Shown here: positions 56,761-64,000 of the stretch, piece by piece | Layout: every line of letters starts with the position of its first letter | Position numbering within the stretch: position 1 is the stretch's first letter | Assembly: GCA_021307315.1 (NCBI GenBank) | Contig: JAJSPD010000020.1 | Coordinates: 248,001 to 312,000, forward strand | DNA: 64,000 nt | Direction: 5' to 3' | Source of the DNA: Bisporella sp. PMI_857 | Taxonomy: Eukaryota; Ascomycota; Leotiomycetes; Helotiales; Helotiaceae | Position numbers and translations under genes: made by a program | The notes under the pieces: model-generated | Told to the model about the DNA's origin: nothing | Databases searched by the model: none | The model's input: only the letters and a program-made list of their open reading frames with translations

Positions 56761-58776
56761 TCACTCAAGCTTCTTCTCCTCCTTGATCTTGATGTTCACA
56801 GACATTCCCCAGCCTCCCCTACCCCCTATCCAGTTCTTCTGCTTGCCAACCTTTTTGATATCGTTTGAGTGCTCCTCAAGCGCCTCCTTCAGCATCATCG
56901 GATCATCTTCTCTCTTCTCAATACTGAGTATCAATCTCAACCCCTCCTTATCATTCTCCTTCCCGAACCCGCTCGCCCACTCTGCATCAATATTCAGCCG
57001 CTTCCCCTTCCTATGTTTATTGATCTCGCCCGCTGGATACACTTTTGCGACCAGCTGTCCCACCGCCCCTATGTACCGCGTCCACCACACCTCCTCAGGC
57101 GTCAGGATCTCCTGAAGAGAGAGTTTGAAGTCCGCTTCGCGTGGGGGGAGCTCCCCTTCGTATCGCTCTTCGAGGATAAGAGCCAGTAAAGCGCGGTCCT
57201 GATGCGAGACACCGTGTGTAGTACTCAGGAAGCCAGAAGAGGTGCTGTACAGCGCAGACATACTTGCCGTCTCCTTGGTCAGCGGCATATGCACATACAG
57301 CACGTTCGCGAATGCATGAACTACGTGTTTGCTGATGCCCTCTGGGAACCTTCTTCCCCCATCCTGTTTACTCGGCTTCGGAATCGCTGCGAGTATGAGG
57401 TCGGAGATTTCGTCCGCAGATGGGCGGGCGTATTCTTTGGTTGCAACTTCCAAAGGATCATCGTTGCGGACGGAAGGGGCGAGCTCGCGGAACAGCGCAC
57501 CTTCCCGCACACCGCCTTGACAGAAATGTGCTACTTTGATGCCGTGGGGAAGGGCTTCCAGGAGGACATTGACGAGGAAGGCGACAGCCGGGACTTGTCC
57601 TCTTCTCCGATCGCTGACTCTGAAAATCTTCTCCGCCTGCTTTGCAACCTTCTTGAGCCTTTCCACATCCTGGAACTTTGCTCTCGGCGCTGAGTAACCA
57701 TTGATTCTAGAAATTGGATAGTGTCGCCCATGAACCTATTCGATGAATTAACGCTTATCTCTGTTGCTTGCAAACTTAAGCGCTGGGAGCTCGGGAGCAG
57801 ATATTGAGTGCTGAAGCCACAACACAAATGAATGGTCTCGGTTCTTAAGACGGCTCTTATACAAGTAAAGGACATAACCAGGGGGATGTATCTTACCTGG
57901 TTCATATACAATAGTAAATACCCCCATCCTCTGAAACCTCCGCCAGACAAGTACAAGGGGAAACCACCCTCGGCCTTTGCGCGCTGCACCATATCATCCG
58001 GGACCTGCAACTGCTCATACGCCTTCAGAAATTGCGCCTTCATATCTTCCCTTAACTTGGCAACCGCAGCATCTCCTTCCTCTTCACTCTTACCCTTCCT
58101 CAAATCCTCTAGCCTCTTCGTAAGCGCCGCAGCGCCGTAAGGAAAACTGACGCTGCCGCGCTCACTGATGCTCACATGCCCGTCGCTCATCTCCAACCAC
58201 GTGATCTGCATACTACCGCCTCCAAGATCCATGACCAGCCCAGATACGTCTGAGAAGCCAGAGGCAACGCCCAGGGCACCGACGTAGCCTTCCTCTTCCT
58301 TGGCGAGCATCTCGACCGTGAGACCTGTGGCCAATTTGATGGCTTTGCGGTAGGCAACGGAGTTGACGGCGGTGCGAGTTGCCTCCGTAGCGATGATGCG
58401 GATGTTGTACTCAGGAACGTTAAGATCTTCGCAAATGATCTTAAATCGAAGAAGGGCGGCGATGATGGCGTTTACTATATCGTCCGGAATGGGAACGCGG
58501 TTGCCGTCATCATCGTACTGGGCATCGTATAAGCTGACATCGAGACGGTAGGAGATAAGTGTTGGTAGGATGCGAGAGGTCGGTGGCTTAAGGTCTGTGA
58601 CCGAGAAGCGGATGCCGTTGCTATGTAGATGTCAATTTAATTCATGATATTTAGTGAGATTTGGAGGACTTGACCTACCTGCCCATGTCAACAATGGCAC
58701 GGAGCCGCTTATTTTCTATGCTACCTTCCTCTACATCTTGACCCTTGCGGGCAGGATACTCTGAGCCACCACCCAT
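56761..58776 (-). CDS. RTG2: Rtg2-like protein, Ppx/GppA phosphatase superfamily
   Basis: Three exons on the complement: 58679-58776, 57897-58620 and 56761-57735 (introns 58 and 161 nt), encoding 598 residues, the size of fungal Rtg2. Ppx/GppA proteins share the sugar-kinase/Hsp70/actin fold and split polyphosphate or pppGpp in bacteria; fungal Rtg2 is a cytosolic sensor in mitochondrial retrograde signalling and a SLIK/SAGA-linked factor in yeast. Visible motifs are RAIVDMGSNGIRFSVTDL (phosphate 1 loop, assembled across the first junction), RIIATEATRTAVNS, VMDLGGGSMQITW (phosphate 2 loop) and LYLSGGGFRGWG. The C-terminal part (residues about 275-598) holds the regulatory domain and ends KEEKKLE. 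ATG chosen: MGGGSEYPARKGQDVEE. Whether it keeps phosphatase activity cannot be judged here. Confidence 0.9.
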
Positions 58777-59373
58777 TCTTGCTCAACTTCGTTTCGAAAG
58801 GGATTGATTTCGTCGTGGGAAGGGTTGTAGTTTGTTGTTTTCAGCTTCAGCAGGTAACGCGATATCAAGCCTTCCTCGAAATTACCCAGATTGCGAGGAG
58901 AGGGGTTTCGAATGATGTCACTTCCTTGGCGACATCCTCTCAAGCCCGAATCTTTCCTACCAGCCTTTTAGTATACCAGTAAAGCTGCCAGAGAAGCAAA
59001 AGAGAAGGAACACTATTGGGTAGGAGCCGCTTGACCTATTCTGGAGGAAGGTGGAGTCGTCTTGGCGTTGCCTTGGCTCGAGGTTACAAAATAAAGGTCT
59101 TGTATAACGTAAAACAGCACTGGTTTTCAGCTAATGGAATTTGTTGACTGATAACGTGACAAGTTATTTGATGAGAGATGGCTCGGGCTGACTATGTGGT
59201 TCGTAACTTACGGCATTGCCATCGTCACGAAGGCCCTCTGTCTATGTGAGGCCAATGGAAACCCATTTTCATGCCAACCAGGAGCAGGTTGTTCATCATG
59301 ATTAGAGTTTTCATTAGTTCATTGTCTCCCAATATATGTACAGTTTATCCCTCCAATTCCAATACAGGCTGAC
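58777..59373. other. Intergenic spacer
   Basis: This is the 5' flank of the RTG2-like gene and 3' flank of the DUF3074 gene, both on the minus strand. No coding frame or RNA feature recognised. Confidence 0.5.
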
Positions 59374-61585
59374 TTAAGAGACCGGTACGATCGAAGCCCC
59401 TCTCTCCTTCTCGCTACTACTGCTGCCGTTTCGTATACTCGACGGTCGCCCAGGCATGATACCCATGCCCTTCAAACTGTTCGCCCTTGTACGTCCGCTC
59501 TTTCCCACCTGATCTCTTACTTCCTTCAGCAACAATTCCCCTTGCGTACCGAGCCTCCCAAGTTTTGCAGCTAGTGCGGTGTTCTCCGCTTGTAGATCCC
59601 CTACCTGTCCTCTCAAGATTCCTTTTTCCTTTCTCAATAACTCGACTTCAGCTTTCAGCTCATCCCGTTCCCTCACGATCTTCGATCGCTCATCTTTCTC
59701 AGCAGCTTTCTTCTTCCGCTCCTCGTTCTTCCGCTGTTCCCTCTCCCTTTTCCGCGCTAGCTTTTCGACTTCACGCTGATACTTTTCCTCTTGTTTCTTC
59801 ACCTCGCGCTCATGCTTCTCCTCCGCCTTCCTGATTGCCTCCTCATCCTTCGCGACGTCCTCTGATCGCTTGCTCTCCTCTTTTTCCTTGGCTTTAATCA
59901 ACTTTTCATCTAATTTTCTTTTCTTCTCTTCGAGTTTCTGAAGCTCTTTGTTTTGAAGGGAAGAAGCTCGTGCTTCGGACGCTAGGTCTGAATCAGGGAA
60001 TGCGGATACTGATAGAGCAGAGGCAAAGCTCTGGATGGAGGATTCGGTGCTTATAGATGAGAGAGAGTCACGGCGAGCTCCATTGGGTGTCTTAGCCTGT
60101 TCGGAATCTTGATTCCCGGCAAAATTATCTGAAATTATGGCTGGAGTGTATGATGCTATGGTTGCGCTAGCCGCTCCTGCTGCATTGACAACCGTGTTGT
60201 ATATTTCGCTTCCGTTTGTTGTGGCTGGATCTGAAGGCGCTGTCTTGGGGTCATCACCAGGCTCTTCTTGCAATCCCGCTAAATGTCCGTTTGTCTGGTA
60301 GTTATATAGATCTTCCTTGTGGCTATGCTGGTGCTTGTGAGTGTGCTCATCTTGATCATCACCGGCAATAATTTCGTCGTCGCTGTCAAAGTCCTCAATA
60401 TCCTTTGCGCATGCCCAATTTAAGAACTTGCTTGCATCGGCCACAATGCCTCCTGGAGTACCGCGTTCTACCATAAAACGTGGCACGCTTCCTCCGGGAT
60501 CGCTCCTTGTAATCATAATCCATTCTATCGGATTAAGTTCACTTTCGTCATCCTCACCACCCTCTTCTTTAGGATGACTTCTACTTTCCATTTCAGAAAC
60601 TGTTTTTCCTCTTGATCTAGTTTCGCCTTTCGATGCGCTCTTGTCAATCGATCCTAGATCCGTCGAGGATTTCTTCACTGCATTCCTAACAATAGCGTCT
60701 CTCCCTAGTGTCGTTGATCTTGGTGGCGCCAGATTCGGAGAAGAGAAAGATTTCCTGGGACCTCTGTTCAGAGGAATTTCTCTGATAAACTCAACCGATT
60801 CGTATTGACCGCGGATATATCCTTCCCTTGGCTGTGTATCTGGGTGATTGCACGGCTTCGAAATAACCATAAAATGCCGTGGTACTTCATCTTCCCCTTC
60901 TTGTGGTTGCAGAGCTTGGTCAGACGTAAGAAACATTGTGACAAAGTCTCTAGGGGTTGTTGGGCCGGGAAATTGGGCGGATAACTGATAGACTGATTTC
61001 CTATTAGTTCTGCTCAGCACAAATAATGCAGTTGCACTGACCTTCCATCTTCCCAACTCCCTCAACGCTCCTATTTTCTACTCTCCTCTCACCGCCAATT
61101 CCTCTGATATTGCCTTCCCCAGGTCCTCCCTGGACCTTCATTGTCTCCGGAAATTCTCTTTTGAGCGCCTTCTTCCACTTCTTAAAGCCCAATCCCTCAT
61201 GTACACTCCTCCGCGCAAACCACGATCCCCTCCCATCTTTCGCGCTCAGCTTATAAACGCCCATCCCCAGCGGATTCTCCTTCGGATTCAGCTTCACCGC
61301 CTTCCATTCCTTCTGTAGCTTGAGCACATCTTCTGGCGGAGGCGGGGATCGGGCGGACGATAATTCTATTTCAGAGGCAGACGATGCAATAGAGGCTGTA
61401 GTGTTGGCGCGCGAGCGACCCTCGGGGCTCGCGGCGTCCTCAGGAGGGGCAGCGATGGGCACGGAGTCCGCGATAAGTTGCCCTGCTCTAAATGCTTCAG
61501 AGAGGAAGGGTTTGAGGTCGTCTAGAGGAGTGTCGGCGAAGTCTGTGGGACCGAGTGCCTTGAGGGCGTCGTGCAGAGCTGCCAT
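59374..61585 (-). CDS. DUF3074 (START-like) protein with a long coiled coil
   Basis: Two exons on the complement, 61042-61585 and 59374-60992, around a 49-nt intron (GTCAGT donor, TCAG acceptor), encode 720 residues. About residues 90-310 match the fungal DUF3074 domain in my judgement: MGVYKLSAKDGRGSWFARRS, VYQLSAQFPGPTTPRDFVTM formed across the junction, and PREGYIRGQYESVEFIREIP. DUF3074 has a START/Bet v1-like fold, suggesting lipid or ligand binding, but no substrate is known. An acidic/His-rich stretch lies mid-protein. Residues about 530-665 form a very charged coiled coil (KHEREVKKQEEKYQREVEKL), ending in a Ser-rich tail. I chose the Met at 61585 (MAALHDALKALGPTDF); the frame is open further upstream. 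Localisation and role unknown. Confidence 0.85.
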
Positions 61586-62441
61586 CGTGGCAACCTTTGT
61601 GCAGGGACAATTGTTGTATGATTCGAAGCAGATAAAAACTTTGGATTGCTCTAGTTTGTAACTCAAGAGGCGGCGTCTCGAACCTCTCTAGTCAAGACTA
61701 TTCGAGGATTTGTAAACGTAGAATTGCGTGGAAACTCAGTCGCAGAACAATACGGTTTTGTGCTTTTATGCATATATACAGTACAACCGTCTTGTTTCAT
61801 TACTAAGAAAGCTGCATATGGTGGAATATAAACAAAAGAGAAGTCATAAACAGCGACATCATTGCCCTCCACGGGTGGTGCTATTGTACAACATAAACCT
61901 GGTTCGTACAATTAAATGCATTAGATGGGGGGTTGCAATCCGCGTATTTCGTATAGGATGGAGATTCTCTGTGCGTGTGTAGACATGGTTGTGTAAAGCA
62001 AGTGACGTAATTTCCGTGATGGTCGGAGAAGGCGGAAAGTTGCTCCCCTTTTGAACTGTGACATCCATCTATCAACTCTGGCTTCGGGATGATATGGAAC
62101 ATCATGAATGCGAGAAGGGGAGTCAATATTCCGTCTGAGTCCTTAGTAGCTTGATAATATCAACGGAGAAGAAGTGTATACCGCAGCTAAACTCGAATTC
62201 TGCCTTGGTTTTTGAGTTCTGCCTGCAACAAATATATATTCTGTCAGTGAAGCTTTACGTATTAAGCTTTGGCTAGTTTGCCTGCTTCTGAATATCTTTA
62301 GTCTTTACAAATGCTTGAAACTAGAAGTAAATGATTCCGGCTCCCTTGCATAGTATCCTACATATTCTAAGGTACAAGTTTGGCACAAAGGAAAGCGCCG
62401 AAACGCCTGGCTCTCGCTAATGTTCCCAGCATGAAATGCCA
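61586..62441. other. Intergenic spacer
   Basis: This is the 5' side of the DUF3074 gene and 3' side of the Sip3/Lam3-like gene. Short frames in both directions show no coding character. The Sip3-like stop codon may lie further left if an extra terminal intron (donor GTAAGC at about 62476) is used. Confidence 0.45.
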
Positions 62442-64000
62442 TCAAGATTCAAATATAACATGCTTACGCCCATGGCTCAACATCTCCTGCTCTAACTTAC
62501 AGTCCCCACAATACTCTCTATGCCATTTCCGGAGCTCCGCTACTTTGCTCTCTCTTTCCTTCTGCTTCGCCTCCTGAGTTTTGAGTTCTGCTCCCTTGAG
62601 CTTCTTCTGGGATGCGGATCTGGCCAACCCTTCTTGAAGCATCGCCTGGACTTGCTTACACCTTGTGTTTTCGTCAAGAAGCCAATTTTCCCATCTGGTA
62701 GATTTGAGTCAGCATACTCTTAATAAACCAGTGATCACAACGTGAAAATGGCTAGGGTATATCCACACTTACTCTGCTTTAATCATTTCCCGCTCGACAT
62801 TGTTGACTACGCGCATTGCTACAAGAAGTTCGTGTCGATACGAGCCAAGGTTCTGACGAGTGCGCCTAAGTCGTTTTGCAGTAGATCTGGTGGTCGCGTC
62901 CGTAAATGCTGATCCTGCAGTTTGGTATGATGCATCCATATCTGTCGAGTTGGTAAGACTTCTGAACTGGGTGTAACTGAGAACACATTAGAATTTACAA
63001 ACCAAAATAATAATAATACCATGTTGCTTACCATTTACTACCTGACCGACCAGAAACTTCAACCGGAATGGCTGTGAGTGCATCATCGAGATCTTTTAGA
63101 TATATCGCTTTACTCATGATTGGATTTGGTCCGACACCGAGCCTCCCCATGAACTTTGTGGCATTGCGTTCGGACCACCAGCTACTGGCATCTTTCTTAA
63201 CGATCAGAGTGTTGAACAGGATGCTGAATATCAGTGCAAAAACGAGCAACCGGTTGGCAGTGCAGGCCCTCCAAATTGAACGGATAAGCGCAAACATCCA
63301 CATCATCACCGATGAAATGCAGCTTTCGCCAAAAGAGCTTAGTGTCTCGAGAGCCATATGAGTGAGGGTTCGCTGCTTGATCTGGGGCCGCTTTGAGCTA
63401 GCTGATTGTCTAGGCTCGTATATTGAAATAGCCGTCTGCTGACCAACATCGCCGAAGATGTTGACAGCTCTCTTTGCCTTGCCTTGAGAACCTAGTTGGC
63501 GTACTTGATCTGTGATAACATCTGCCAAATCCAATGCGTCCGAACTGGAGTCGCCAAGGGCTTGTTTTTCAACCAGGTTTTTGGAAAATTTTGGAGTCTT
63601 GAACCAGTCGACTTTTGTATAAATAGCCAACTTACACTTTGCCTTTGAGACGTGAGTGATTACAATTTTTGAGACCAGCATGAAGTCTTTGTGATGAGGT
63701 AAATGCCAAGGAGTTTTGTGGTCTATGACAACGTAGCATGTATGCTCATTCAGGATGTCAATTACTTGATAGTCAACCACATTCGCCTGGCGAGCACGGC
63801 GGAACATATCTGTGTAATCGATTTGGAACTCGAAATCGCGACGCATATGGCCTCCCTCTGATGAGATCCAAGGACCTCGTGCGATACGTTGTGCCCTGCG
63901 TTCGTGGTAGAGAACTGCAAGCAAGATTAGCTCACTAATGCTGTGCTATTAGATGAAGATGTTCGATATACATACTGTCAAACACGGTGCTCTTATCACC
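62442..64000 (-). CDS. Sip3/Lam3-like protein with VASt (START-like) domain, 5' part outside the window
   Basis: Partial. Exons on the complement: beyond 64000 to 63976, then 63032-63914, 62773-62976 and 62442-62694 (introns 61, 55 and 78 nt). The visible part includes a VASt-type domain: GPWISSEGGHMRRDFEFQID, DYQVIDILNEHTCYVVIDHK and LAIYTKVDWFKTPKFSKNLV. The family (yeast Lam/Ltc proteins) moves sterol at ER-plasma membrane contacts; Sip3/Lam3 members also carry BAR and PH domains, which would be off the right edge. A transmembrane segment follows (LLVFALIFSILFNTLIV), then a conserved C-terminal helical tail containing RRTRQNLGSYRHELLVAMRV and EWENWLLDENTRC, and a Lys/Glu-rich coil. The last exon could be alternatively ended by an intron at about 62476. 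Exact orthology is inferred from memory of the family. Confidence 0.75.

Noticed and set aside
1..64000. CRISPR array, rRNA, intact transposon, or secondary-metabolite cluster
   Set aside because: No regular spaced repeats, no rRNA motifs, no transposase or reverse-transcriptase domains, and no PKS/NRPS/terpene core enzymes were seen on either strand.

Overview
This is a filamentous ascomycete (Pezizomycotina) nuclear window. The evidence is many short introns (about 41-98 nt, a few longer), GT(A/G)AGT or GTATGT donors, CTAAC/CTAAT-like branch sites and YAG acceptors. The gene set is typically fungal: a Ctr9 Paf1-complex subunit, a LAMMER kinase, an Rtg2-like protein, a DUF3074 protein, a Sip3/Lam3-like VASt protein and a secreted GH3 beta-glucosidase. 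A leotiomycete-like fungus is my best guess from the multi-kilobase intergenic spaces and overall look, but I cannot prove it. No virus, CRISPR array, tRNA, rRNA or intact transposon was seen. Exon boundaries were derived by hand from splice motifs and reading-frame phase.

Left part (1-5.9 kb): accessory and decaying. A six-exon gene for a HeLo-like-N/ankyrin-repeat protein (fungal nonself or cell-death type) has all exon phases consistent but one in-frame TAG. Next is a hypothetical gene broken by a frame shift and an in-frame TAA.

5.9-22.3 kb: an aspartyl aminopeptidase (M18, minus) is divergent from CTR9 (plus). A 7.6-kb gene-poor stretch full of homopolymer and simple repeats follows. 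It leads into an intronless gene for an 845-residue serine-rich protein with a perfect CRIB motif, a likely Cdc42/Rac effector. 22.3-27.1 kb holds a clearly dead M1 zinc aminopeptidase pseudogene and nothing else I recognise.

27.1-41.4 kb is a dense housekeeping block: a lysophospholipid acyltransferase (minus) divergent from a mitochondrial-type NAD(H) kinase (plus); an unknown GC-rich ORF; long-form tRNase Z (minus); a LAMMER kinase (minus, six exons); and sideroflexin FSF1 (minus). 41.4-47.2 kb is gene-poor, with one degraded hypothetical locus.

47.2-64 kb: a SNF2-family remodeler of the Sth1/RSC type (plus), a secreted GH3 beta-glucosidase (plus, five exons), an Rtg2/Ppx-GppA-type protein (minus), a DUF3074 coiled-coil protein (minus) and the 3' part of a Sip3/Lam3-like VASt sterol-transfer-type protein (minus, running off the right edge). 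The genes look like independent monocistronic units; I see no biosynthetic cluster. The best leads for something undescribed are the HeLo-like/ankyrin gene, the CRIB protein with its very long upstream region, and splice or start ambiguities in STH1, the LAMMER kinase and the M18 peptidase that could make alternative products.
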